Source: CALMFG01 sp963674805
Lineage (GTDB): Bacteria > Bacillota > Clostridia > Christensenellales > CALMFG01
NCBI GenBank assembly: GCA_963674805.2
Contig: CAXXNY010000017.1
Span: 1 to 64,000 of the forward strand
Direction: 5' to 3'
DNA: 64,000 bases
Both the position numbers and the translations under genes were made by a program. Each line of letters begins with the position of its first letter. Within the stretch, counting starts at the first letter, position 1. The notes under the pieces are model-generated. The model ran no database searches. It saw only the letters and a list, made by a program, of their open reading frames with translations, and had not been told where the DNA came from. Shown piece by piece: positions 8,761 to 17,525 of the stretch.

Positions 8761-9912
8761 ATGGTTCAACCCATCTACCTGGATTACAATGGCACCACAC
8801 CCCACGATCCGGAAGTGATCGCGGCCATGCGGCCCTTCCTGGAATCTGACTTCGGCAACCCGTCCAGTTCACACTGGTACGGCATCCGGCCCAAAAGGGC
8901 GGTGGAAACAGCACGGCAACAGGTGGCCGGCCTGCTGGGCTGCCAGGCGAAGGAGGTCTTTTTCACCTCCGGCGGCACCGAGTCGAACAACCATGCCATC
9001 CTGGGCATGGCCCGTGCCCTCAGGGATAAAGGACGCCATATGATTACCAGCACCGTAGAACATCCGGCGGTGCTGGAGGTGTGCCGGTACCTGGAAAAAG
9101 AAGGCGTTGAAACCACCTTTGTGGATGTGGACGATGCCGGTATGGTCGGCGTGGATGATGTGGCTGCCGCCATCCGGCCGGACACGATCCTGATATCGAT
9201 CATGCATGCCAACAACGAGGTGGGAACGATCCAGCCCCTGGCCGACATCGCCGCTCTGGCCAAAGAGAAAGGTATCTGCATCCACACCGATGCAGCCCAG
9301 AGTGTGGGTAAAATTGCCACCGATGTCCACACGCTGAACGTGGATCTGCTCTCCGTTGCCGGACACAAGGTATACGCCCCCAAGGGCATCGGTGCACTTT
9401 ATGTGAGAAACGGTCTGCTGCCAGAGAAGTTTTTCCATGGCGCGGGCCAGGAGCAGGGATGGCGGGCGGGCACCGAAAATGTGCCGGCGATCGTGGGACT
9501 GGGCAAGGCCTGCGAGATGGCCGACCGCAACCTGGATTTTGCCGGCCGCCACCTGCAGGCCATGCGTGATCGATTGCACAGCGGACTGGCGGACGGTCTG
9601 ACCGATATGCACATCAACGGTCATCCAAACCACCGCCTGCCCAATACCCTGAGCCTTTCTTTCAGGGGGCTGGAAGCCAATCGCATTCTGGAAGAGATCG
9701 GTCTGGAGGTCGCCGCATCGGCCGGTGCCGCCTGTCATTCGGATAGGGTGACCCTGTCCCACGTCCTGGAGGCCATGCGGGTGCCGGTGGCGTGGGCCAA
9801 GGGAACGGTGCGCTTTTCCACGGGAAGGATGACCACCCCCGAACAGATCGATCATGCCGTCAAAGCGGTGGCCGATGCGGTCAATCGGTTGTGCAGAATG
9901 GATACCCGTTGA
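8761..9912 (+). CDS. Cysteine desulfurase (NifS/IscS-type, class V aminotransferase fold)
   Basis: This is a 383-aa PLP enzyme that releases sulfur from L-cysteine for Fe-S clusters or tRNA thiolation. YLDYNGTTP at the N-terminus, FTSGGTESNN near 75, HTDAAQS near 178 and the PLP lysine in SVAGHKVYAPKG near 200 are all present. The sulfur-accepting Cys sits in AGAACHSD near 323. The CHSD variant with a short active-site loop resembles stand-alone desulfurases found with selenium or sulfur metabolism rather than the longer IscS loop. No iscU or nifU gene is adjacent. GGGGGAG precedes the ATG. The substrate pathway is not determined by context. Confidence 0.92.
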   Translation: MVQPIYLDYNGTTPHDPEVIAAMRPFLESDFGNPSSSHWYGIRPKRAVETARQQVAGLLGCQAKEVFFTSGGTESNNHAILGMARALRDKGRHMITSTVEHPAVLEVCRYLEKEGVETTFVDVDDAGMVGVDDVAAAIRPDTILISIMHANNEVGTIQPLADIAALAKEKGICIHTDAAQSVGKIATDVHTLNVDLLSVAGHKVYAPKGIGALYVRNGLLPEKFFHGAGQEQGWRAGTENVPAIVGLGKACEMADRNLDFAGRHLQAMRDRLHSGLADGLTDMHINGHPNHRLPNTLSLSFRGLEANRILEEIGLEVAASAGAACHSDRVTLSHVLEAMRVPVAWAKGTVRFSTGRMTTPEQIDHAVKAVADAVNRLCRMDTR

Positions 9913-10511
9913 GCGATGTCCCTCTGAATAACCGGCGCCTGGGCTTGGGACAAGATCCAGCACTTCTATTCCACGATTTTTCTTAAACAGGAATTGCAGG
10001 CCATGGGTAAAGAAGTAGATGGCACCAGTTCCGGGAAAGGTATTTTTCGTGCTTGCCAACACCATGCAAAAGCGTAATGGGGAGTGCTTTGTTCCTCGGG
10101 AAAGACCTTCCGGCTTTTTCCCTACGGGCAAAAGTACGATCGGCCCATCTCCCCCTGCATGGTGATTATTTCTCGATGCATGCTTTGGATCGTCCTCAAT
10201 CAAGGCCCTTTCGTGAGCCTTTATCCCCCCGATCTAAAGCGCTGTGAAAACGCATTTTTCTCACCCGTTGGATAATTCTCTTAACATCACACCCACTATA
10301 GCCGATAGTGTCATTACCGTCTTCTTGCGTGATTGATGAGGAGAAACGTCGGATGGTCGCCGGATTATTTTTTCACGACGGTTGACCTTTAGAAGAAGAG
10401 GTAATACATCGTTGCAGCTAATGCCCTGCATTTTTACGGTTTTGAGAAGCTGCTGGGGCCGTGGTGGAAGTCGCATTTGCCGAGGGACATCTTGAGAAAG
10501 GAGACGATAGG
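9913..10511. other. 599-bp gap without a recognisable gene
   Basis: I find no coding sequence with family features on either strand. A small inverted repeat (CACTAT/ATAGTG, 10291-10307) is present, and AGGAG just before 10512 serves the next gene. No known riboswitch core was recognised. Confidence 0.4.
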
Positions 10512-11306
10512 TTGAACTGGAAAAAGACGCTGACTGGAATCGGAATGATGGGATGCATTGTAATGTGTTGCGGTTGTGTGAAAACGGTTACGGGCCAATA
10601 TTATAATGTCAGGGCCGACCAGTTGTACGGCAACGATCAGAAACGGCAGGCTTTTGAGATGTATTATCAGTCGGCTCAGCAGGGTGTCGCCGATTCCCAG
10701 TACATGGTTTCCCAGATGCTTATATTTGGAGATGGCATTCAACCCAATTCGATTGAAGGCATGATATGGCTGGAAAAAGCAGCCCAACAGGATCATTCTG
10801 AAGCGGCGAGGGATATGGGTGCGTACCTTCTCAGTGGAGAGTTTAACCAGTCGAGGGACCCGCAGAGGGGGATCTGGTTTTTGGAACGCGCCGCTGCCGG
10901 AAAAGACTCCTTTTCCATGCTGACCCTGGGCTATCTTTATCTGACTGGGTATGGCGTCAACCGCAATACGGAAACGGCGGCATACTGGTACGGCCAGGCG
11001 GCGCAACATGGCGAGTCCATTCCATCACAATGGCAAGATGCCGGTTATCTGGCCGGATTCCAGGCACCCCTGCCATTAAATGCCAAAACGGAACTGCGGT
11101 CGCGGGTCAAGCGGGCACAGACCGGATTGAAGTTGCTTGGATATTACAAGAGCTCGATCGACGGCATCGCCGGTCCCGGAACCGCACGTGCTGTCAAACA
11201 GTTCCAGAAGGCGCAACAGGTCGAGGTCAACGGTCGAATCGATGTGGCCCTGATGCGCCAACTCTATCGCCGTATCGTTTTTGATCCCTTGTACCGACAG
11301 ATGTAG
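10512..11306 (+). CDS. Sel1-repeat lipoprotein with C-terminal peptidoglycan-binding domain
   Basis: This is a probable envelope lipoprotein of about 264 aa. I chose the TTG start at 10512 because AGGAG lies eight bases upstream and it places a short basic segment (NWKKT) before a hydrophobic stretch ending IVMCCGC, a plausible though non-classical lipobox. Three to four Sel1-like (TPR-related) repeats follow, with the typical A-x-x-G-x-A-x-A pattern (YQSAQQGVADSQYMV, LEKAAQQDHSEAARDMG, ERAAAGKDSFSMLTLG). The last ~75 residues are a PG_binding_1 domain (LGYYKSSIDGIAGPGTARAV). Sel1 proteins usually mediate protein contacts. A peptidoglycan anchor suggests a periplasmic scaffold. It starts a three-gene set; the next gene begins within 10 bp. 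Function is otherwise unknown. Confidence 0.8.
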   Translation: MNWKKTLTGIGMMGCIVMCCGCVKTVTGQYYNVRADQLYGNDQKRQAFEMYYQSAQQGVADSQYMVSQMLIFGDGIQPNSIEGMIWLEKAAQQDHSEAARDMGAYLLSGEFNQSRDPQRGIWFLERAAAGKDSFSMLTLGYLYLTGYGVNRNTETAAYWYGQAAQHGESIPSQWQDAGYLAGFQAPLPLNAKTELRSRVKRAQTGLKLLGYYKSSIDGIAGPGTARAVKQFQKAQQVEVNGRIDVALMRQLYRRIVFDPLYRQM

Positions 11307-11318
11307 GAGGTTGCCGTG

Positions 11319-11933
11319 ATGATGAGAATTTTTTTCTATGCCCTGATTGTTGCATTCGCATCCAGTCTTGTCCCCTGTCCCCAGATGGTGCAGGCGAGTA
11401 AAATCGGTGAGCATATGGACCAGCTGGAAGTGGATAAGGCCAAAAAAGAAAAAGAGCTGAAAAACCTGGAAAAACTGGAAGAGATCGTCGCCAATCAAAT
11501 CGGGGCGGCCAAGGCCGAGATGGCTCAGAACATGACCAATACGGTTCAGCAGGTCGGCCACTCAAAGGCCGACCCCAACGGACTGGTGACAACCAGCGGC
11601 GGGATTGTCCACGGTCCCAGTAAGCACTGGAAACTGAACACCAAGAAACTGCGCAAGGAGTATGAAAACGCCGGCATCTATACACCGGATGAAATTGATG
11701 TCATTGTCGAGTTTCACCAATCGTATGTCGCCAACCAGGGCTTTACCGCCGGCATTGCCGAGCAGCTGGCCAAAGTTGCCGAGGCCAAAGCTCAGCAAAG
11801 AACCATCCAGAAATACATTGCCCGCAAAAAACAGGAAATCCACGATCTGGAAAATGCTATTCAGGGAACGTCGTCGGGTGATGGCGACGACGGTAGTGGC
11901 GGTGGCGGCGGTGGCGGCGGTGGCGGATATTGA
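11319..11933 (+). CDS. Exported coiled-coil protein with polyglycine tail, unknown function
   Basis: I do not recognise this ~204-aa protein. An N-terminal signal peptide (MMRIFFYALIVAFASSLVP, probable cleavage after VQA) points to export. The mature part opens with a highly charged helix (KKEKELKNLEKLEEIV) typical of a coiled coil, has a second Lys/Glu-rich helix (KYIARKKQEIHDLENAI), and ends in SGDGDDGS plus ten consecutive Gly and a terminal Tyr. AGGAGG at 11305-11310 fits either GTG 11316 or ATG 11319; I prefer the ATG. It lies between a Sel1/peptidoglycan-binding lipoprotein and a PD40 lipoprotein. A structural or assembly role in the envelope is inference from this position only. Confidence 0.7.
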   Translation: MMRIFFYALIVAFASSLVPCPQMVQASKIGEHMDQLEVDKAKKEKELKNLEKLEEIVANQIGAAKAEMAQNMTNTVQQVGHSKADPNGLVTTSGGIVHGPSKHWKLNTKKLRKEYENAGIYTPDEIDVIVEFHQSYVANQGFTAGIAEQLAKVAEAKAQQRTIQKYIARKKQEIHDLENAIQGTSSGDGDDGSGGGGGGGGGGY

Positions 11934-11995
11934 GTCTCAAGCCGATCCGGCGGGTGATGTACCGAATCGATTTCCATTGGACATGGGGAGATGCC

Positions 11996-13569
11996 ATGGC
12001 GCGGCATTCAGGATATAAGCTCATTTTGGCGCTGTCAGTGCTGATGGTTTCAGTTTTGAGCGTTCTTTCCTGTACGGGAATCAATTCCGTGGGAAGCCGT
12101 GAAACCGCTCAACGCATGCTCTCAGGTGTTGATCTGCAAGCACCGATGGAAATGCTGACCGTCTTGGAACCGCAATCCGGCGCGGTTTATCCCATCGATC
12201 TGGCGGCACCCCTGTTTGAATGGGCGGGTCCTGCAGTTGGACGCTGGCTGGTGCGGGTAGCGGCTGCGGAACAGAACCGGTCGGTGCTTCTATCTGGTTT
12301 TTCCAATCCCTGGGTGCCTTCCCAAGCAGACTGGGAAGCGATAAAGGCCCTCTCTCCGGGATTCCCCCTGAGGCTGACGGTTTTTCAGCTCGTCGATCGG
12401 CGGGCAGTCGCCCGGGGATCTGTTCATTTCACCGTGTCGCCGGTACCCATGGCATGTCGGGTGGTATACCAGGAACTGCCCGTTCCCTTTCGCTATGCCG
12501 AAAAGCATGTCGATCTGTTCCGGTGGCGAGCCATGTCTCCGGATTCCTACGCAACGCCGGACACGGTGTTGACCCAGGTGCCCTATTGCGCCAACTGCCA
12601 CACCTTTTCCCGGGATGGGTCCGTCTTCGGTCTGGACATGGACTACCGGGGGACAGAGGCGGCTACCTGCTGGCCGATGTCTCCGAAAAGATGGATCTGA
12701 AAAGGGGCCATGTTTTTTCCTGGAATGGGTATTTGCGGGGTGAAGGCGGAATCAGCCGCGGGTTGTTTGCCAAGATATCGCCTACCGGCGACTACGTCGT
12801 GGCCACGGTCAAAGAGAGGCCCTTTCTTGTTAGCATTGATGATCCGGCATATTCACAGCTTTTTTTTCCCTTAACCGGCCATCTGGTCTACTATTCCCGA
12901 AAAACGGGTGAAATCCATGCCCTGCCGGGCGCCGACGATCCGGACGTGGTGCAGACCAGCCCGGCATGGAGCCCGGATGGCCGGACCATCACCTTTGCGC
13001 GGGCCAGGGCGTCGCATTCCTTATGGGTTGCCCTGGGCCCGAACAAGCTATTGGATGCGGAGCCCGGAGAGGATATTCACACGCTGAATAAAAAATATCG
13101 GATGCACTTCGATCTCTGGCAGGTGCCGTTCAACGATGGCCTGGGGGGGAGGGCCCGGCCGCTGACCGGCGGGGGCATGAACGGGAAGAGTAATTACTTC
13201 CCACGTTACACGCCGGACGGGCGCTGGATTGTTTTTTGCCAGAGCGATACCGGTCTGGTTTCTCAGCCCGGAAGCCGGCTGATGATCGTTCCGGCCCAAG
13301 GCGGGACCCCCCGGCCCATGGTCTGCAACCGGACCGAACTGAACTCGTGGCACAGTTTTTCCCCCAACGGCCGCTGGATGGTCTTCTCGTCCAAGCCCTA
13401 CGGTTCTCCCCACACGCGGGTCTATTTGACGCATGTGGACGATTCCGGCCTGGATACACCGGCCATTTTTCTGCACCGCATCGGTACACCGGCATTTGCC
13501 GCTATTTTGCCGGAGGCGGTAGGACTTCCGGCCCGGGGGTTCAAACAGGTGCGCCTGGTAGAACCATAA
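11996..13569 (+). CDS. PD40/TolB-like beta-propeller lipoprotein with one CxxCH haem motif (apparent frameshift)
   Basis: After repair this is a ~524-aa secreted lipoprotein. ATG 11996 follows GGGGAG; the signal segment ends LSVLSC, a good lipobox. A CxxCH motif (VPYCANCHTFSRDG, about residue 200) indicates covalent haem c. The C-terminal half carries PD40/TolB-type propeller blades (SPAWSPDGRTITFARA, YTPDGRWIVFCQSD, FSPNGRWMVFSSKP). The frame breaks at 12648-12652, where five Gs are present and six would join DYRG to DRGGYLLADVSEKM, so a homopolymer error is likely. The haem plus propeller arrangement suggests a redox or sensing protein in the periplasm. It is the last gene of the three-gene set, ahead of a convergent operon. 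Specific function is unknown. Confidence 0.75.
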
Positions 13570-13625
13570 GCGCCCGTCCTTTTCCGCCTGCTCTTGTCCC
13601 CACCGGCGGGTTTGCATGACCCCTT

Positions 13626-14366
13626 TTAAAAAAACAGATACTGCTCGCCGGGCGAAGGGGCTGCTTTCTCCTCAATGGTGTCGGCTTTGATCACCGGCAC
13701 ATCCGTCCCGTTGAAATTAACGATCCGGACGGTGCCGTCCACCCGGATCCAGACCTCATCATCAAAGGCCGCCACACCGCTATTTTCCACAAACACCCAC
13801 ACCGGCAGCGCGTCCGCCGCACAGCAGAAGATAGCGAAGCGGAATAGCGTGAGGAAATTTTCCGGCATGATGGCCGGCCGGTAGACCCGTCCTTCGGTGA
13901 CCACCCGCCTGCCGTCCATCTGCTTCATTCGCCGTGCGATGTCCAGAAGGGACAGATCGCGCTTGTGCGCCCCTTCGTCAGATCTGTTTTTTCCGCGTTC
14001 CAACAGGCGGGAAAGGGCTTGCTGCTCCATCCCCGTGTATTTCTTGGTCAGCGCATGGGCGCCCATTCCCTGGCCGGCAACCGTGACCAGAAAAAGCAGC
14101 GGCGTCATGAGCAGAAGCACCTGGGCGGCTGTCGCAGCCAGCGGCCAGCCGGTGTGTTGCCGATTGGGACCGAAGAGGCGGGCCATCAAAAAAGCCGCCA
14201 GCAAGATGCCGCCACCCACCAGAAAGGGCTGGAACCGCGGGTGAAGAAAGGCTTTGTCGGTGCCGGTGTGCAGCAGCCAGCAAATCATGCCTAGCCAGAG
14301 GCCAAAAGGAAGCACATCAAGATAGTGGCCGATCAAAACGGCCACCGGTTTTTCCCTCCGGCTCAT
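13626..14366 (-). CDS. TIGR03943/DUF1980 (YcgQ-like) protein, partner of the adjacent permease
   Basis: This ~246-aa protein has two N-terminal hydrophobic helices (LPFGLWLGMICWLL, then VGGGILLAAFLMARLF), a third further on, and a soluble C-terminal domain (WIRVDGTVRIVNFNGTDVPV). From memory, this family occurs almost always beside a DUF318-type permease, as it does here. The start (MSRREKPV) overlaps the permease stop as ATGA, so the two are translationally coupled; a longer upstream reading frame exists but only runs antiparallel to permease codons. Cys pairs (FCCAADAL) are visible. The transported substrate is not established; co-location with zinc uptake genes suggests a link to metal homeostasis. 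Confidence 0.75.
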   Translation of the reverse strand: MSRREKPVAVLIGHYLDVLPFGLWLGMICWLLHTGTDKAFLHPRFQPFLVGGGILLAAFLMARLFGPNRQHTGWPLAATAAQVLLLMTPLLFLVTVAGQGMGAHALTKKYTGMEQQALSRLLERGKNRSDEGAHKRDLSLLDIARRMKQMDGRRVVTEGRVYRPAIMPENFLTLFRFAIFCCAADALPVWVFVENSGVAAFDDEVWIRVDGTVRIVNFNGTDVPVIKADTIEEKAAPSPGEQYLFF

Positions 14367-15418
14367 CTGACCACCCACGTTCCGGCCATCATGCATAGAA
14401 AAACGATGATGAAGGTCGAGATGGACATGACCAGGATCAGGCGTTTTTTGAAGACCCTGAAATACATGGCCACCAGTTTCAGGTCGAGCATGGGGCCCAG
14501 CACCATAAAGGCCATCTGGGCCGAAATGGGCAGGGTGGTGCGAAAAGATGCCGCCACGAAGGCATCGGCTTCGCTGCAAAGGCTCAGGAGAAGCGCCAGG
14601 GCCATCATGGCCAGAACGGACAGGGGCAGCGAACCGAACAGGCCGGCCAGGCCGCCCCGTGCCACCAGGGTCTGCAGCATACCGGCCACGAAAGCCCCGA
14701 ATACCAGGAACCGGCCGATGTCGATAAAGTCTGATGCCCCGTGCCTCAGTGCCTGCAACAATCGAACTCGGATGCTGGGAGATCGTTGCGGATCGATACA
14801 GCCGCCATCCGTTTCCGCGTTGCATTGCCCGGGACCATCTACCAGCGCCGTTTTCCGTGAAAAGAGCCGATCAATCAAAAGTCCCATGACCACGGCAATC
14901 AGATAGCCGGATGCCAGCCGATACCCGGCGATGACCGGATCGTTACCGTAGGCCACCGCCGTGGAAAGGGCCACCAGGGGGTTGACGATGGGCCCGCCCA
15001 GCAGAAACGCAATGCCGGCACCCAGGGGCAGCCCTTTGCTGAAAAGCCGGCGCACCACCGGTACGATGGCGCACTCACACACCGGGAAAACCAGGCCCAG
15101 ACCGGCTGCCAGGAGAATGGCCGGCAGGGGCCGGGCCGGAACGATTCGGGTGATGACAATTTTGGAAACAAAGACCTCGATGAACCCGCCGATCAATGCG
15201 CCCAGCAGCATGAAGGGCAGGGCTTCGAGAAAAATGGAAACGAAAGTGATGCTCAACGTGGCGAATTCAGGGGTGTGGCGGAAAAAAACAATCAGGCTGA
15301 GCAGGGCAGCAATAAATCCAAATTGAACCAAGACGAACAGCCGGGCCGTCGGTGTCGAAGGGGGGGCATGGTGACCATGGCCAAGCCCGCTTGGATTCGC
15401 AGAGACGAGAGGATTCAT
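14363..15418 (-). CDS. DUF318/ArsP_1-family membrane permease (YcgR-like)
   Basis: This 351-aa polytopic membrane protein has about eight hydrophobic segments. The conserved core FPVCECAIVPVVRR and the following GIAFLLGGPIVNP (about residues 115-150) are typical of the PF03773 permease family, some members of which move organoarsenicals while most are uncharacterised. A second conserved stretch, LLSLCSEADAFVAASF, lies near residue 285. The central loop (~195-225) is Cys-containing and variable. It begins directly after the Fur-family gene stop and overlaps its DUF1980 partner. Position at the end of a Zn/Mn uptake operon suggests metal-dependent control; direct involvement in metal transport is unproven. 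Confidence 0.82.
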   Translation of the reverse strand: MNPLVSANPSGLGHGHHAPPSTPTARLFVLVQFGFIAALLSLIVFFRHTPEFATLSITFVSIFLEALPFMLLGALIGGFIEVFVSKIVITRIVPARPLPAILLAAGLGLVFPVCECAIVPVVRRLFSKGLPLGAGIAFLLGGPIVNPLVALSTAVAYGNDPVIAGYRLASGYLIAVVMGLLIDRLFSRKTALVDGPGQCNAETDGGCIDPQRSPSIRVRLLQALRHGASDFIDIGRFLVFGAFVAGMLQTLVARGGLAGLFGSLPLSVLAMMALALLLSLCSEADAFVAASFRTTLPISAQMAFMVLGPMLDLKLVAMYFRVFKKRLILVMSISTFIIVFLCMMAGTWVVR

Positions 15419-15847
15419 TTATTTCATGCAGTTTTTGCAGATACCGTCCACGCGGACTTCCACCTTGTCAATGCGGCCGGGAAAGGTTTTTTGCAGCAGT
15501 TTGCTATCCACATTCAGGCTGTCCGGTGTCAAACAGTCCATCTGACCACAGCGGGTACAGTAAAAGTGAGGATGGGGGCGATGGTTTTCATTGGGCGCCA
15601 TGCCATAGTAAAATGCCCGGCCGCCGGTGCTGATGCGGTCCACCAGATGGTTCGATACCAGCAGCTCCAGGATGCGATAGACCGTCACCCGGTTGATGCT
15701 GCAGGTTCGCTCCAGTGTCTGGTAAATATCAGCCGCGGACAGGGGGTAGCTGTTGTTGCCGACCACTTCGAGCACGCGCAGCCGATTGTCGGTGGGATCC
15801 AGATTCGCCGCGTTCAGCAGTCGTTCGTAGTCGCATCGCGTGCACAT
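15419..15847 (-). CDS. Fur-family metalloregulator (Zur-like)
   Basis: This is a ~142-aa DNA-binding repressor. ATG 15847 (MCTRCDYERLL) has GAGGAG upstream. The winged helix-turn-helix covers about residues 30-80 (SAADIYQTLERTCSINRVTVYRIL, shown here as two parts of the recognition region: SAADIYQTLE and INRVTVYRIL). Metal ligands HRPHPHFYC and the structural Cys pairs CTRC and CKNC follow. The pattern fits Zur or another Fur paralogue. Being inside the znuACB operon makes zinc the likeliest co-repressor, with manganese possible. It probably autoregulates through the palindrome at 18455-18477. Its stop touches the permease start. Confidence 0.85.
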   Translation of the reverse strand: MCTRCDYERLLNAANLDPTDNRLRVLEVVGNNSYPLSAADIYQTLERTCSINRVTVYRILELLVSNHLVDRISTGGRAFYYGMAPNENHRPHPHFYCTRCGQMDCLTPDSLNVDSKLLQKTFPGRIDKVEVRVDGICKNCMK

Positions 15848-15848
15848 G

Positions 15849-16718
15849 TCAGCTCCTCTGCGGATCCACGGCAATGTTTTTGTTCCGGCCCCGGGAAGCG
15901 GCCCATTTCCTGCGGCCGGCGATGGCCTGCTCGACCATCAGGTTCAAAAAGAAAAAGAGGCCGGCCACCATGATGATGGATGCCCCCGAGGTAAGGTCGA
16001 ATGCGTAGGAGATCCACAGCCCGGCAACCGTAAACACGACACCCAGCACACTGGATCCGATCATCATCTGCAGCAGGGAGCGGGCATGCTTTTCCATGAT
16101 AAAAGGCGGAATGGTCAACAGGGCGATGACCAGGATCAGGCCGACCACCTGAATCACCATCACGACGGTGACCGCCAGCATGCCGATGAGCAGGAAGTAC
16201 AGGGCGGTCACGGGGACCCCGCGAATGCGGGCGAATTCCTCGTCGTAGGAAAGGGCCAGCAGATCTTTGTAATAGACGGCCACCAGGCCCACGATGAAAA
16301 GTCCCATAACGACCATGATCCACAGGTCGGTATCCGGGACGGTCAGGATACTGCCGAACAGATAGCTCATGAGGTCCACGTTGTAACCGGGGCTCAAGTC
16401 GATCAGGATGATGCCGCAGGCCATGCCCAGGGCCCAGATGACCCCGATAATGGTATCCGCCCGGTGTCGGGCTTTCAGGGTGACGGCGGCCATGAGCATG
16501 GCCGCACCCAGTGAAAATCCCAGGGTGCCTGCCAGGTAGGGCCAACCAAAGTAAAATGCCAGGCCGATGCCCCCATAGGCCGCATGGGCGATTCCACCCG
16601 AGAGAAAAACGATGCGGTTCACCACCACCAGGGTGCCCATGATGCCGCAGATAACGCTGGCCAGCAATCCGGCGGCCAGGGCATTGCGCATGAATTCGAA
16701 CTGAAGCACATCCATCAT
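15849..16718 (-). CDS. znuB: Zinc/manganese ABC transporter permease
   Basis: This 289-aa ABC-3 family integral membrane protein forms the channel of the high-affinity metal uptake system. About eight hydrophobic helices are visible, and the conserved segment FLSGGIAHAAYGGIGLAFYFG lies near residue 38, shown in part as FLSGGIAHAAYGGIG. The cytoplasmic-loop stretch RIRGVPVTALYFLLIGMLAV (about 165) is the part expected to contact the ATPase. The preceding ATPase gene stops three bases upstream, and the Fur-family gene starts right after it. Zinc versus manganese cannot be decided from this subunit. Confidence 0.9.
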   Translation of the reverse strand: MMDVLQFEFMRNALAAGLLASVICGIMGTLVVVNRIVFLSGGIAHAAYGGIGLAFYFGWPYLAGTLGFSLGAAMLMAAVTLKARHRADTIIGVIWALGMACGIILIDLSPGYNVDLMSYLFGSILTVPDTDLWIMVVMGLFIVGLVAVYYKDLLALSYDEEFARIRGVPVTALYFLLIGMLAVTVVMVIQVVGLILVIALLTIPPFIMEKHARSLLQMMIGSSVLGVVFTVAGLWISYAFDLTSGASIIMVAGLFFFLNLMVEQAIAGRRKWAASRGRNKNIAVDPQRS

Positions 16719-16721
16719 CGG

Positions 16722-17525
16722 TCACTCCTCGTGGTGCTGCTGAAGCACCCGGTGGGGCAGGTGGCCATGGGTCACCAGTTCCACCGGACAGACTTCTTCC
16801 ACGGTGCACGGGTACATGGTTTCCAGCATATCGCCGGTGATTTCGGCCTGCCGGTGGTAATGCAGCCGGCGATTGACGCAGGCCACGGACTTCACATAGG
16901 TGGAGATCACCAGCAGGTCATGGCTGACGACGACGATGGTGACATCCCGGTTCAGCCGTTTGAGCAATTGGTAAAACTCCGTCTGTCCTCTGGAATCGAT
17001 GCTGGCGGTGGGCTCGTCCAACAGGAGCAGCCGGGGCCGGGTGACCAGGGCCCGGGCGATGAACACCCGCTGGCGCTGGCCGCCGGACAGTTCACCGATT
17101 CGGCGGTGGGCAAAATCGGCCATATCGATCCGGTCCAGGGCCTCAAGGGCATCCCGTCGGTCCTGCGCGTTGTTTTTCGACCATCTTTTCCCGGGTGCCA
17201 GTTTTCCCATGAGCGCGACATCCAGGGCCGTGATGGGAAAACGCTGGTTGATATGAACATCCTGGGGAACATAACCGATGTGATGGGAGACGCGCATGGC
17301 CGGCTCTCCCATGATACGGATCCGGCCACGTTGCGGTTTGAGAAGGCCCAGCATCAATTTGAGCAGGGTGGTCTTGCCGCCGCCGTTGGGGCCGATCATG
17401 GCGACGAAGTCGCCCTCTCCGACCGCCAGGGTGACATCCTCGAGCACCGGTTGCCCGTTGTAGGTAAAATCGAGATCGGTGATCTGGATGATGGGGTGCT
17501 CCGGGGCGTGGTCATTTGAAAGCAT
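16722..17525 (-). CDS. znuC: Zinc/manganese ABC transporter ATP-binding protein
   Basis: This is a 267-aa ABC ATPase. Walker A GPNGGGKTT near residue 44, Q-loop region VPQDVHINQ near 87, signature LSGGQRQRV near 148, Walker B LLLLDEPTASID near 167 and switch His in VVVSHDL near 200 are all intact. Its C-terminus is extended and His/Cys-containing (CTVEEVCPVELVTHGHLPH, then LQQHHEE), reminiscent of ZnuC tails that may sense or carry metal. It overlaps the end of znuA by 14 bp and precedes the permease gene by 3 bp, giving tight coupling. Confidence 0.93.
   Translation of the reverse strand: MLSNDHAPEHPIIQITDLDFTYNGQPVLEDVTLAVGEGDFVAMIGPNGGGKTTLLKLMLGLLKPQRGRIRIMGEPAMRVSHHIGYVPQDVHINQRFPITALDVALMGKLAPGKRWSKNNAQDRRDALEALDRIDMADFAHRRIGELSGGQRQRVFIARALVTRPRLLLLDEPTASIDSRGQTEFYQLLKRLNRDVTIVVVSHDLLVISTYVKSVACVNRRLHYHRQAEITGDMLETMYPCTVEEVCPVELVTHGHLPHRVLQQHHEE

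Noticed and set aside
8869..10203. 444-codon minus-strand frame opposite the cysteine desulfurase gene
   Set aside because: The plus-strand frame has all catalytic motifs; the minus frame has none.
9913..10511. Cyclic-di-GMP (GEMM) or similar riboswitch
   Set aside because: Stretches such as GCAAAAGCG loosely resemble the core, but the conserved receptor-loop sequence and paired stems are missing.
14367..14825. N-terminal extension of the DUF1980 gene by about 150 codons
   Set aside because: The extension lies entirely inside permease codons in another frame; the ATGA overlap marks the real start.
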